The notes beneath the pieces were generated by a model that did no database searches, was not told the DNA's origin, and saw only the letters and a program-made list of their open reading frames with translations. Positions 9,309 to 17,065 of a stretch of DNA of 28,425 nucleotides are shown in pieces. How positions within the stretch are numbered: position 1 is the stretch's first letter; each line of letters opens with the position of its first letter. Origin of the DNA: Micavibrio sp. UBA5703 (lineage in GTDB: Bacteria; Pseudomonadota; Alphaproteobacteria; Micavibrionales; Micavibrionaceae); the NCBI GenBank assembly GCA_002420015.1, contig DIHF01000004.1, positions 1-28,425 on the forward strand, given 5' to 3'. The translations under genes and the position numbers were made by a program.

Positions 9309-10337
9309 CTACTTCGCTGCAGATTCCGTTAAGGCGCTGACGCGGGCTTGCATGGATTCGAGTTCTGTTGCGGGTAGGGGGATAAGCCCCTTTTCCGTCA
9401 GGTAACCGAATTCGCCTGCGGTTTCGCCGTCGACCAGCTCCTTCGCAAATTCGAGGATTCCTGGTGTTTTGCCGATATGCGCATTCTTCAGGTAGACATA
9501 GAGCGAACGGGATATGCCGTAGGCACCCGAAGCTATGTTTTCAAAGGTCGGTTCTTTTCCTTCGATCAAACTTCCCTGAACGACATCCGTATTCTGTTCC
9601 ATGAAACTGTAACCGAAAATGCCAAGTGCTTGCGCATTGGCCTGGAGTTTCTGCACGATTAGGTTATCGTTTTCGCCGGCTTCGATGTAGTGGCCGTCCT
9701 CGCGCAGGATATGGCATGCCTTTTTACGGGCGTCGCTGTCGGCGAAGGCTGCCTTGAATTCCGGCAGTTCGGTGCAGGAGGGTTCCATGACCAGTTCAAC
9801 AAACGCATCGCGGGTGCCGGATGTCGAGGGTGGACCGTAGACTTCGATTTTTACATTGGGCAATGAGGGATCGATATCGCTCCAGTTCTTGTGTGGGTTG
9901 TCGATCAGTTTGCCGCCGGAAGGAATTTGCTTAGCCAGAGCCAGGAAAATCTGATTCTTCGTCAGGCCATAGCGGTTTGCGCCAGTCGCATTGGCAAGGA
10001 CGATGCCGTCAAAACCTATTTTGATTTCGGTGATGTCCTTGACGCCGTTTTCTGCGCAAAGCTTGGTTTCGCTGTCCTTGATGGGGCGCGAGGCATTGGA
10101 GAAGTCAGGCGACGAATCGTCTGCCCCGGCGCAGAAGAGCTTGAATCCGCCGCCGGTACCCGTCGCTTCGACGATGGGTGTGCTAAAAGAGCCGCTCTTG
10201 CCGAACTCTTCGGCGACCGCCGTTACGAAGGGGTATACGGTCGATGAGCCGACAATCTTGATCTGCTCTCCGGCGAAAGCCTGCGAGGTCAGGCCGATGG
10301 TCATCAGGGCTGTTGCTGTCAGAAGGGTCTTTTTCAT
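9309..10337 (-). CDS. pstS: Phosphate-binding periplasmic protein PstS
   Basis: Periplasmic receptor that hands phosphate to PstC/PstA. The 342-residue precursor has a signal peptide (MKKTLLTATALMTIGLTSQAFA). Ligand-site motifs of the family follow: IVGSSTVYPF near the mature N terminus, EATGTGGGFKLFC, a DFSNASRPI segment and GPPSTSGTRDAFVEL. The four cysteines may form disulphides. A strong AGGAG lies 8-9 bases before the ATG. It is the first structural gene of the transporter and follows a terminator-like hairpin after the arsR-type gene. The best match is the long alphaproteobacterial PstS type; arsenate discrimination cannot be judged here. Confidence 0.94.
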   Translation of the reverse strand: MKKTLLTATALMTIGLTSQAFAGEQIKIVGSSTVYPFVTAVAEEFGKSGSFSTPIVEATGTGGGFKLFCAGADDSSPDFSNASRPIKDSETKLCAENGVKDITEIKIGFDGIVLANATGANRYGLTKNQIFLALAKQIPSGGKLIDNPHKNWSDIDPSLPNVKIEVYGPPSTSGTRDAFVELVMEPSCTELPEFKAAFADSDARKKACHILREDGHYIEAGENDNLIVQKLQANAQALGIFGYSFMEQNTDVVQGSLIEGKEPTFENIASGAYGISRSLYVYLKNAHIGKTPGILEFAKELVDGETAGEFGYLTEKGLIPLPATELESMQARVSALTESAAK

Positions 10338-10372
10338 GGTTAGGTCTCCTTTGTTAAAGTTTTAATGGTTAT

Positions 10373-10393
10373 AAAAAAAGCGGCACCAGCCGC
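10373..10393 (-). terminator. Hairpin plus T tract between arsR-type gene and pstS
   Basis: On the minus strand GCGGC-TGGT-GCCGC (10393 to 10380) is followed directly by seven T residues. The stem is only 5 bp, but GC-pure with a tetraloop and a U tract. Because pstS has no convincing promoter of its own in the remaining ~35 bases, this is likely a partial terminator or attenuator that reduces read-through from the arsR promoter into pstS. Confidence 0.55.
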
Positions 10394-10399
10394 CCTTTA

Positions 10400-10783
10400 T
10401 TACGAATTTCCGCCGCATTTTCCTCCGCTGCATGCCGATACATCCGAAAGTTCGATAAGCGTGCAGTTGTTTTTCTTACTTTGACTGATCTGGGCAAATT
10501 CACCCGCGCAGCAGTCTTCGGCAATAAAGCGAATCAAATCCTGAACGGCTGCAAAATCGGCCGTATAAATAATCGAGCGTCCTTCGCGCCGCGATACGAC
10601 AAGTCCGGCATTGCTCATGTGCGAGAGATGAAAGGAAAGCGTGTTATGGGGGATTCCCAGCTTTTCGCTCAGGATTCCTGCCGGAACGCCCTGGGTTCCC
10701 TGCTTGACCAGCAAGCGAAAGGCTTTGAGGCGCGTTTCCTGCGAAAGGGCGTCAAAGGCTATAAGCGCGTCTTGTATGTCCAT
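10400..10783 (-). CDS. ArsR/SmtB-family metalloid-responsive repressor with C-terminal cysteines
   Basis: Winged-helix transcriptional repressor of the ArsR family, 127 residues. The family start (ALSQETRLKAFRLLVKQG) leads into the recognition helix region LGIPHNTLSFHLSHMSNAGLV and the wing VVSRREGRSIIYTAD. The usual arsenic-binding ELCVCDL helix of plasmid-type ArsR is absent. Instead there are Cys91-Cys92 (DCCAGEF), Cys107, Cys118 and Cys123. Adjacent cysteines near the C terminus are the arsenite site described for the Acidithiobacillus ferrooxidans type of ArsR, so As(III) is the best guess for the signal. The gene heads the pst cluster and is separated from pstS by a short terminator. 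No arsC, arsB or arsH is in the window. Other thiophilic ligands are possible. Confidence 0.85.
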   Translation of the reverse strand: MDIQDALIAFDALSQETRLKAFRLLVKQGTQGVPAGILSEKLGIPHNTLSFHLSHMSNAGLVVSRREGRSIIYTADFAAVQDLIRFIAEDCCAGEFAQISQSKKNNCTLIELSDVSACSGGKCGGNS

Positions 10784-10784
10784 A

Positions 10785-10820
10785 GGTCCAGAGTTATAGA
10801 CACATAGGAAACGGAGTCAA
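10785..10820 (-). promoter_or_regulatory. Sigma-70 promoter of the arsR-type gene, probably leaderless
   Basis: On the minus strand TTGACT (10820-10815), a 16-base spacer and TATAAC (10798-10793) form a good promoter. The ATG of the repressor begins only nine bases after the -10 box, so transcription should start within two or three bases of the start codon and no Shine-Dalgarno can exist. CCTATG occurs twice, once between -35 and -10 and once overlapping the start codon, a possible repressor-binding direct repeat. Confidence 0.65.
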
Positions 10821-10828
10821 GCCTGTTT

Positions 10829-12229
10829 TTACGTTCTATCGGAGTTTTTTTTGTAAAAAGTCGATTTCGCCATGCCGAGTGCTTTGGCGGCCTGAGTAAT
10901 ATTGCCTTGGAAATGCTCAAGGGCGATGTCCATGGCCTCACGTTCGATTTCTTCGGCAGTCTTGAAGTGCCCGTCAGGTGAAATGACGCGAATGTGTTGT
11001 GGTTTTCCGGTGCCGTCGGAGGAAGTTTCTTTTTGCCCCGCAGTTGCGCCCAATAAGAGCGCAGAAAAATCATCAACATCAAGAACATTGCTTTCGCTGA
11101 CGACCATCGCGCGGCTCATTGCGTTTTCGAGCTGGCGCACATTTCCCGGCCACTCAAAGCGAATGAGTTTTTCCTCAAGCGCTCTGGAGACGGTTTTGGG
11201 TATGGCGCCCGTATCAATGCAAAACCGTTCGATAAAGTGACGCGACAATTCGGGTATATCCTCGCGCCGTTCGCGTAGCGGCGGCAAAATAATTTGCAGG
11301 ACATTTAGACGAAAGAACAAGTCCTCTCTGAATTTTCCACCTGTAACTTCTTTTTGCAAGTCGCGGTTTGTGGCGGAAATGATACGAATATTTACAGGAA
11401 CGGGTTTGTTTGCGCCGACAGGTTCAACCTCTTTTTGTTGAAGAACGCGCAAAAGTTTTACTTGGGAATCCAGCGGAAGTTCGCCGATTTCGTCGAGAAA
11501 AATCGTTCCGCCTTCGGCTTCGCGGAATTTGCCGATAGCTTTTTCCGTCGCGCCTGTGAAGGCTCCTTTTTCGTGACCGAAAAGAATGCTTTCGACAAGC
11601 TGGGACGGGAGCGCGCCGCAGTTGACGGCAATGAATGGTTTTCCGGCACGGGCGCTTTCGCCGTGAATGGCGCGCGCGAAAACTTCTTTACCTGTTCCCG
11701 TTTCACCGCCAATTAGTACGGGGATGTCTGACGCCGCTGCTTTGCGCCCGATATTGACGACAGGCAAAAGCCCGCCGTCATGTCCGATAAGATTTTCAAA
11801 GGTGAAGGTGCCTTCTTTTTCGCTTTTCAGGCGAGAAACTTCCTTAGACAAGATGCTCAGGCGCAGCGCGTTCCTGACGGTCACCATCATGCGCTCGCCC
11901 TCATAAGGTTTGGTAAGAAAATCGACAGCACCCAGCTTCATTGCCTGTACGGCGGGTTCAATGTCCTTGTTCCCGGTCAGCATAATGACGGGAATAGACG
12001 GGTGTTTCTGGCGCAAAATTTCGAGCGTCTCCATGCCGCCCATAATTGGCATGTCGAGATCGAGGATAATAAGCCGTACGGCACTGGCGAGATCGGTGGC
12101 CAGAATTTCGAGAGCCTTGCGCCCGTTTTCGGCCTCCAGAGAACCGAAGTCGAGTTTACGCCTAAGCAGCGTTGCCAGCATCTGGCGCTGCAGGGGGTCG
12201 TCTTCCACGATCAGGACGGGTTGGCTCAT
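10829..12229 (-). CDS. NtrC-family sigma-54-dependent response regulator
   Basis: Two-component activator that remodels sigma-54 RNA polymerase. The 466 residues comprise a receiver domain (1-~120) with acidic pocket EDD, phospho-acceptor Asp57 in LDLDMP, a Thr in MLTGN and Lys in LTKPY. An AAA+ domain follows with Walker A GETGTGKE, the sigma-54 contact loop GAFTGA, Walker B GGTIFLDEIGEL and arginine-finger region FREDLFFRLNV. The C-terminal Fis-type helix-turn-helix is GNITQAAKALGMAKSTFYKK. All three domains look intact. It is transcribed away from the response regulator/kinase operon, whose promoter carries -24/-12 elements. That makes it the natural activator of that operon. No strong Shine-Dalgarno is visible in front of the ATG. 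Family is certain; target assignment is inferred. Confidence 0.93.
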   Translation of the reverse strand: MSQPVLIVEDDPLQRQMLATLLRRKLDFGSLEAENGRKALEILATDLASAVRLIILDLDMPIMGGMETLEILRQKHPSIPVIMLTGNKDIEPAVQAMKLGAVDFLTKPYEGERMMVTVRNALRLSILSKEVSRLKSEKEGTFTFENLIGHDGGLLPVVNIGRKAAASDIPVLIGGETGTGKEVFARAIHGESARAGKPFIAVNCGALPSQLVESILFGHEKGAFTGATEKAIGKFREAEGGTIFLDEIGELPLDSQVKLLRVLQQKEVEPVGANKPVPVNIRIISATNRDLQKEVTGGKFREDLFFRLNVLQIILPPLRERREDIPELSRHFIERFCIDTGAIPKTVSRALEEKLIRFEWPGNVRQLENAMSRAMVVSESNVLDVDDFSALLLGATAGQKETSSDGTGKPQHIRVISPDGHFKTAEEIEREAMDIALEHFQGNITQAAKALGMAKSTFYKKNSDRT

Positions 12230-12290
12230 GCTTTATTTATAACATGGGAAGATTAATAAAGCGTTCGATTTTTGGAATTTTAAAGGGTGT

Positions 12291-12320
12291 TTCTCATTTT
12301 TATACGTTTGATTTTGAGAA
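12291..12320. promoter_or_regulatory. Possible activator-binding dyad and IHF-like site upstream of sigma-54 promoter
   Basis: TTCTCA (12291-12296) and TGAGAA (12315-12320) form a spaced inverted repeat about 60-80 bases upstream of the -24/-12 promoter, where enhancer sites are often found. Between them, the minus strand AATCAAACGTATA fits the IHF consensus WATCAANNNNTTR with one mismatch. The region is very AT-rich, so chance is a real possibility. Confidence 0.25.
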
Positions 12321-12370
12321 TTATTAATTTTGAACATATATAACATATTGAAAAACAACAATATATGCTC

Positions 12371-12386
12371 TGGCACACCCGTTGCA
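12371..12386 (+). promoter_or_regulatory. Sigma-54 (-24/-12) promoter of the response regulator operon
   Basis: TGGCAC-ACCCG-TTGCA matches the RpoN consensus TGGCAC-N5-TTGCA, with GG (12372-12373) and GC (12384-12385) separated by exactly ten bases. Predicted transcription start is near 12397, about 54 bases before the first ATG. It lies between the sigma-54 activator gene and the operon and points at the operon. Confidence 0.8.
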
Positions 12387-12450
12387 ATTACATAAAACAC
12401 AAACGAATGGATTTTAGTCGAATTTATAAAAATTGGCAGGGATTGCAAAA

Positions 12451-13356
12451 ATGCTGGTTATAGCTAAAGACACGGAAAAGACGCTGTTGCAGGAACTGAA
12501 AACCTGCTGGGAAAGTTTTCCAACACACCGCTGCCTGCACCTGAGATTTTCGCAACTGGAGCAGGACAAGGAAGAGTGGTTTGCGGATGTGCTCGACAGC
12601 CTTCGTGCCTTTTTAGAAGAAAGTACGGCGCAGCTTTATCTGTGCCACGACAACGATATTTTTGTGCTGACGCGGCATCTGACCAACAAGCGCGCAGCGG
12701 AGTTTTTAGCCCACCTATCCCACAAACTTGCGCCAGCCCCTTTAACGGGGCTGGCGTCTCTTTTTGAAATCGGGGTGGATTGGCCAAAGTTGCGGGACAT
12801 GTGCAACAAAAAATTGGAGAATATCGAACTTCTCAAAAATCAAAAGCAGCAGGAGAAAAAAGAGGAAGTTGAAAAGGTCACCCGCGAAGAGGCGCTTGGG
12901 AAACTCGATCGCGACCTTATCAGTTCACTGGCCATGCGCCGGGAGATGCGCGAAGCGCCGGTTATCATGGTTGTCGAGGACGACCCGTTTACGCAAAAAC
13001 TGGTCGGCAATACGCTAAAGAAATCATACGAAGTTGCCATGACATCGGATGGGCAGGGCGCTTTGATGAACTACGTCAACAAGGCACCCGATGTTCTGTT
13101 CCTTGATATAGGGTTGCCGGATTTTGACGGCCATACGGTTTTGGAGAAACTTTTTAAAATCGACCCCGGCGCTTATGTTGTGATGTTCAGCGGTAACGGC
13201 GACAGGGAAAACGTGATGCGCGCCGTTGAACTCGGTGCCAAGGGCTTTGTCGGAAAGCCCTTCACGCAGGAAAAAATGTTTAAGTACATCGAAAAATCCC
13301 CATTCATACAAGCCAAGCTGAAAAAGGAGCCTACACATGGAAATCATGTCCGTTAA
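12451..13356 (+). CDS. Response regulator with unrecognised N-terminal domain and C-terminal receiver (copy 1)
   Basis: A 301-residue protein with reversed order: a ~110-residue N-terminal domain, a charged coiled-coil linker (about 121-165, KLENIELLKNQKQQEKKEEVEK) and a C-terminal receiver. The receiver is intact: EDD pocket, phospho-acceptor Asp219 in FLDIGLP, Ser in MFSGNG and Lys in GKPF. The N-terminal domain is not a known output domain to me. Its core CLHLRFS...AQLYLCHDNDIFVLTR lines up with the next gene (CLHVEFS...GRVYFCGDNHIHVLCKK). The strand-turn-strand around DND/GDN faintly recalls a degenerate GGDEF cyclase hairpin. I prefer ATG 12451, preceded by GGCAGGG, over TTG 12433. It is first in the sigma-54-driven operon. 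Confidence 0.85.
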   Translation: MLVIAKDTEKTLLQELKTCWESFPTHRCLHLRFSQLEQDKEEWFADVLDSLRAFLEESTAQLYLCHDNDIFVLTRHLTNKRAAEFLAHLSHKLAPAPLTGLASLFEIGVDWPKLRDMCNKKLENIELLKNQKQQEKKEEVEKVTREEALGKLDRDLISSLAMRREMREAPVIMVVEDDPFTQKLVGNTLKKSYEVAMTSDGQGALMNYVNKAPDVLFLDIGLPDFDGHTVLEKLFKIDPGAYVVMFSGNGDRENVMRAVELGAKGFVGKPFTQEKMFKYIEKSPFIQAKLKKEPTHGNHVR

Positions 13357-14176
13357 CGCCCAGCGCAAGCTGATCTCTGTCGCCTCTTCAATCGGGCGCA
13401 ACCCGCTGAGCTGGCAAGGTTGGCATTGCCTTCATGTTGAGTTTTCCGGCATCGACGATGACATGCAGCAGGAATGCCTGCTCTGGACGAAATCGATCGT
13501 TGAATCGTTCTTGCGGGGGGTAGAGGGACGCGTCTATTTCTGCGGCGACAATCATATTCACGTTCTTTGCAAGAAGGCGGAGCGAAGCATCCTTGAAGAA
13601 GCCGGACAGCAGATTTGTGCGCTCGTATATTCCGAGAGCGCGGTCGTATCCAGCTACCGCATTTATGATCTTGCGGCGCAGGGATTTTCCTATGCCCGGA
13701 TGATTCTGGAGAAAAGCGGCGATATCTTTTCGTTGCCGGTTTCGCAGGGGGTTGCGCTGGGTACAGAGGGCCGCTGCGATATGGATGACGGTGTGGAAAA
13801 GCCCATTTTGAACCATCAGGATTATACAAAGGTTTTGCTGGTCGAGGATGATCCGGTAACGCGGTGGATGGTGCGCAACACATTGAAGCATGAGTGCCAG
13901 TTTGCCACCGCACCCACGGCCAACCAGGCCTTTGCCATGTATAGCTCTTATCAGCCGGATGTCGTGTTTCTTGATATTAACCTTCCCGACAATAACGGTT
14001 ATGCGGTTCTGGAGTGGATATTGCGCAATGACCCGGGTGCATGCGTGGTTATGTTCTCGAGCAACGATAATCTGGACAATATCGCCAATGCGATGGACGA
14101 TGGAGCCAGCGGCTTTATCGCCAAGCCGTTTGTGAAGGAAAGCCTGTTGCATTATATCCGCAATCATACGGGGTAA
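13337..14176 (+). CDS. Response regulator with unrecognised N-terminal domain and C-terminal receiver (copy 2)
   Basis: A 279-residue paralogue of the preceding gene, overlapping its end by 20 bases, with AAGGAG ten bases before the ATG. The N-terminal ~135 residues share the CLHxxFS and (L/V)Y(L/F)C-DN-(I)xVL pattern with copy 1. The receiver (from about residue 160) has LVEDDP, phospho-acceptor Asp213 in FLDINLP, Ser in MFSSND and Lys in AKPF, so it should be phosphorylatable. Unlike copy 1 it lacks the long Lys/Glu coiled coil. Neither copy has a DNA-binding domain, so output is probably by protein contact or by the N-terminal domain itself. The tandem arrangement suggests duplication followed by divergence. 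Confidence 0.85.
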   Translation: MEIMSVNAQRKLISVASSIGRNPLSWQGWHCLHVEFSGIDDDMQQECLLWTKSIVESFLRGVEGRVYFCGDNHIHVLCKKAERSILEEAGQQICALVYSESAVVSSYRIYDLAAQGFSYARMILEKSGDIFSLPVSQGVALGTEGRCDMDDGVEKPILNHQDYTKVLLVEDDPVTRWMVRNTLKHECQFATAPTANQAFAMYSSYQPDVVFLDINLPDNNGYAVLEWILRNDPGACVVMFSSNDNLDNIANAMDDGASGFIAKPFVKESLLHYIRNHTG

Positions 14177-14180
14177 ACAA

Positions 14181-16592
14181 ATGAGCGCCGATTTTCTCAG
14201 CCTTCTTGTTCCGGTATCGATACTGATTGTTGCTGCGATTATCTTTTTTATGTGTTTGAGGATATACAAATACATTCGCAGTGCCCGGAATGCCCATGAG
14301 GAAATCAGAAAAATCGCTCAGTTGCCGATTAACAACCCCAACCCCCTTGTCCAGGTAACTTTTGAGGGCGACATTCTTTTTATCAATCCCGCAGCAGAGA
14401 GTATTTTCCCTGATCTGAGGAAAAGAATTTTCGGGCATGAGGCTTTATCCGGACTTGAGGAATTCATCGGAAAAGCCAAAAAAAATGCAGGTAAAAAGCA
14501 GGCTTTAACCCGTGAGGTGGCGTACCAGGACCAAGTGTATCACCAGACGATTTCATCGGTAGTGGTCAATGGAAAAGCGGCGCTTGTCGCTTATTTCTAC
14601 AATATCACGGAAATCAAGAAGGCGCAGGAAAAGGCAAGGCTTCTTGAGGCGGCGATCGTCAATGCAAAAGACGGCGTGATTATAACCAAGGCCGATCTCG
14701 ACAATCCGGAAATCATATTTGTCAACGAAGCCGTAACCAGACTTTCCGGATATGAGGCGGAAGAGCTTATTGGCCAGACGCCAAGAATATTGCAGGGTGC
14801 GGGTACCAGCAGATTTTCTCTTAACGATCTGCGCGATACCCTGGAGAAGGGAAAACCCTATAAAGGCGAACTTCAGAACTACACCAAAGACGGTATCGCC
14901 TACTGGCTGGATATCAGCATCGTTCCCGTTAAAGACGAAAAGGGAAATATTACGCATTTTGCCGCTATCGAGCGCGACGTAACGCAGCGCAAAGCGTTTG
15001 AAAAGGAAATGCAAATCCACCGCGAGGCCGCCGAGGTTTCCAACCGTGCCAAGGGCGATTTCCTTGCCAATATGAGCCACGAATTGCGTACGCCGATGAA
15101 CGGGATTATCGGCCTGTCGGAATTGCTGATGGAGATGAAGATGACTGGCGAGCAGAAAGAGCTTGCCGATGCGGTTAACAGCTCTGCGCGTAATCTTCTT
15201 ATTCTTTTGAACGATATTCTCGACCTTTCAAAAATTGAAGCCGGAGAATTGACGCTTGAAAACATTCCCTTCGACACGCGCCGCGCCGTTCGCCAGACGG
15301 TTGATTTGTTGCGGCCGATCGCTTCGCGCAAAGGCGTTGTTCTTGAGAGTACCATAAATCCGATCGTACCTGAACGTCTTATGGGCGATCCGGCACGGTT
15401 GCAACAGATTATGAGCAACCTGATCGGCAATGCGATCAAGTTCACCGATGTCGGCTATGTGAAGGTAGATATCACGAGCGCGCGCGACAAGGCCGGCGAT
15501 CCGGTGCTTTTCCTCCGTGTCGAAGATACGGGTATCGGCATTCCCGAAGACAAGCGCGAGGTTATATTTGAAAAATTCATACAGGCCGATGTCTCCACAG
15601 CGCGCAAATATGGCGGCACGGGGCTTGGCCTTGCCATCACGAAAGAGCTGGTTGAAATGATGGGCGGCGTTATCAGCGTCGAAAGCGCCGAAGGCAAAGG
15701 AACGACTTTTTATGTCGAAATCCCTGTCGAAGTCGCAGCGAAAAGCGAGGTGCTTGCAAGAGCCTCTGTCAGTGAGGTGCCCATAAACACGAGCGCAAAA
15801 ATTATGGTCGTCGACGACCACCCCATCAATCTTTTGTTTATGCGCAAGGTTCTCAAAAAGCTTGGTTTCGCCGATGTCGATGAAGCCATTTGCGGCAAAG
15901 ATGCGATAGGTATGGCGGAGAAGAAGAAGTATGACCTGATCTTCATGGATTGCCAGATGCCGGAAATAGACGGGTTTGAAGCCTCGACGATTATCCGCGA
16001 AAGGGAAGAACTGATTGGTGACGTGACCATTATCGCCGTAACGGCCGATGCCATGAAGGGCGCACGCGAAAAATGCCTCGATGCCGGGATGAACGAATAT
16101 ATCAGCAAGCCCGTCGATGTCGAAAAACTCAAGGCGGTTCTTGGCGAATGGCTGCCGGGCAAGCCGGGGGATGTCGTCCCATCAATGTCAGAATCAGAAA
16201 AAACGCCGATTTCCGCTTCGGCAGATGCTTATGTTCTGGACTGGGACCGCCTGCGGATGTTTACCGATGGCGATCCGGAGGAAGAACGCCAGCTTGTCGA
16301 AATGTTTGTAACCTATGCCGAAGAAACGCTGGCTATTCTCAAGGAACGTTGCGTCGACGGTGCCGACGAGGAATGGAAAAAAGCCGCGCACAAGCTTAAA
16401 GGTTCTGCGGCCAATCTCGGGGCGCAGGCTTTGTCGGATAAATGTTTCGCTGCCGAGAAGGGATTTGATGGCGATGCTCAAAGAAAAAGGGAAATGCTGG
16501 ACGACATTATCATGGCGTACGAGCAAGTTACCGGGCTTTTAGGCGTTGAAACGCAGGTGAAAACTTTTTCTGTGTCAAATATTTCAGCCTGA
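14181..16592 (+). CDS. Hybrid sensor histidine kinase, TM-PAS-PAS-HisKA-HATPase-REC-Hpt
   Basis: Membrane-anchored phosphorelay kinase of 803 residues. One transmembrane helix (about 5-27) is followed by two PAS domains (about 45-150 and 155-275), then HisKA with His300 in MSHELRTPMNGI. The ATPase domain has the N box (QIMSNLIGNAIKFT), G1 (VEDTGIGIP) and G2 (GGTGLGLAI). A receiver with Asp590 in FMDCQMPE and a C-terminal Hpt with His737 in AAHKLKGSAANLGA complete it. The second PAS resembles LOV domains in IGQTPRILQG, but the photoactive Cys is replaced by Pro, so flavin-adduct photochemistry is not expected. There is no large periplasmic domain. It starts four bases after copy 2 and very probably feeds phosphate to the two response regulators and perhaps to the divergent sigma-54 activator. 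Confidence 0.93.
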   Translation: MSADFLSLLVPVSILIVAAIIFFMCLRIYKYIRSARNAHEEIRKIAQLPINNPNPLVQVTFEGDILFINPAAESIFPDLRKRIFGHEALSGLEEFIGKAKKNAGKKQALTREVAYQDQVYHQTISSVVVNGKAALVAYFYNITEIKKAQEKARLLEAAIVNAKDGVIITKADLDNPEIIFVNEAVTRLSGYEAEELIGQTPRILQGAGTSRFSLNDLRDTLEKGKPYKGELQNYTKDGIAYWLDISIVPVKDEKGNITHFAAIERDVTQRKAFEKEMQIHREAAEVSNRAKGDFLANMSHELRTPMNGIIGLSELLMEMKMTGEQKELADAVNSSARNLLILLNDILDLSKIEAGELTLENIPFDTRRAVRQTVDLLRPIASRKGVVLESTINPIVPERLMGDPARLQQIMSNLIGNAIKFTDVGYVKVDITSARDKAGDPVLFLRVEDTGIGIPEDKREVIFEKFIQADVSTARKYGGTGLGLAITKELVEMMGGVISVESAEGKGTTFYVEIPVEVAAKSEVLARASVSEVPINTSAKIMVVDDHPINLLFMRKVLKKLGFADVDEAICGKDAIGMAEKKKYDLIFMDCQMPEIDGFEASTIIREREELIGDVTIIAVTADAMKGAREKCLDAGMNEYISKPVDVEKLKAVLGEWLPGKPGDVVPSMSESEKTPISASADAYVLDWDRLRMFTDGDPEEERQLVEMFVTYAEETLAILKERCVDGADEEWKKAAHKLKGSAANLGAQALSDKCFAAEKGFDGDAQRKREMLDDIIMAYEQVTGLLGVETQVKTFSVSNISA

Positions 16593-16650
16593 TCCCAATC
16601 CCCTTGACCGTAACAGGGGCGTTATTTACCGTCCAGAGTCATAGGGAATC

Positions 16651-17046
16651 ATGAGAATCGAAGAGTTTTTAGAAAAAAGCACGGAAACCAGATCCTTTGC
16701 CAAAGGCGAGTGCATCGTCGTGCGCGGGCAGCAAGCCGATGCGGCCTATATCATCAAACAGGGCAAGGCGAAGGTTTACCGCGATGAAGGGAACGAGGCG
16801 CCGGTGATGGCGCTTCTTGGCCCCGGCGAGATTTTCGGCGAAATGGCGATCCTGCGATTCGATCACTATACGCTTTCAGTCAAGGCGGTAGAGGATGTTG
16901 TCGCCTATGTCATCACGCCGGATATGCTCCATGAGCAAATGCGCGACGCTCATCCCCTGATGAAGAAAGTTCTCGATACGCTTCTGGACAGGATGAAAGA
17001 GGTCAATCAGGTCCTGATGGATATCGATCAGGCCGGTTCCATTTAA
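16651..17046 (+). CDS. Small cyclic-nucleotide-binding-fold protein with altered ligand motif
   Basis: A stand-alone CRP-type beta-barrel domain of 131 residues with a C-terminal helix and no DNA-binding or enzyme domain. Family features are GECIVVRGQQADAAYIIKQGKAKVYR and the phosphate-binding cassette GEIFGEMAILRFDHYTLSVKA. In that cassette the glutamate is kept but the arginine that contacts the cyclic phosphate is replaced by tyrosine (compare PRSATV in the second copy at 23216-23794), so ordinary cAMP/cGMP binding is doubtful. AGGGAA precedes the ATG. It lies 58 bases after the kinase gene, with only a weak hairpin (16600-16619) between, and 19 bases before gcvT, so it is probably co-transcribed with gcvT. 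Confidence 0.82.
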   Translation: MRIEEFLEKSTETRSFAKGECIVVRGQQADAAYIIKQGKAKVYRDEGNEAPVMALLGPGEIFGEMAILRFDHYTLSVKAVEDVVAYVITPDMLHEQMRDAHPLMKKVLDTLLDRMKEVNQVLMDIDQAGSI

Positions 17047-17065
17047 CTTTTATTGCAGGTTGCTT

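Noticed and set aside
10338..10399. Pho box upstream of pstS
   Set aside because: No pair of CTGTCAT-like half sites is present; the space holds only a terminator-like hairpin and the ribosome binding site.
12433..12446. Second -24/-12-like element (TTGGCAGGGATTGCA)
   Set aside because: GG and GC are separated by eight bases rather than ten, and it overlaps the ribosome binding site of the first response regulator.
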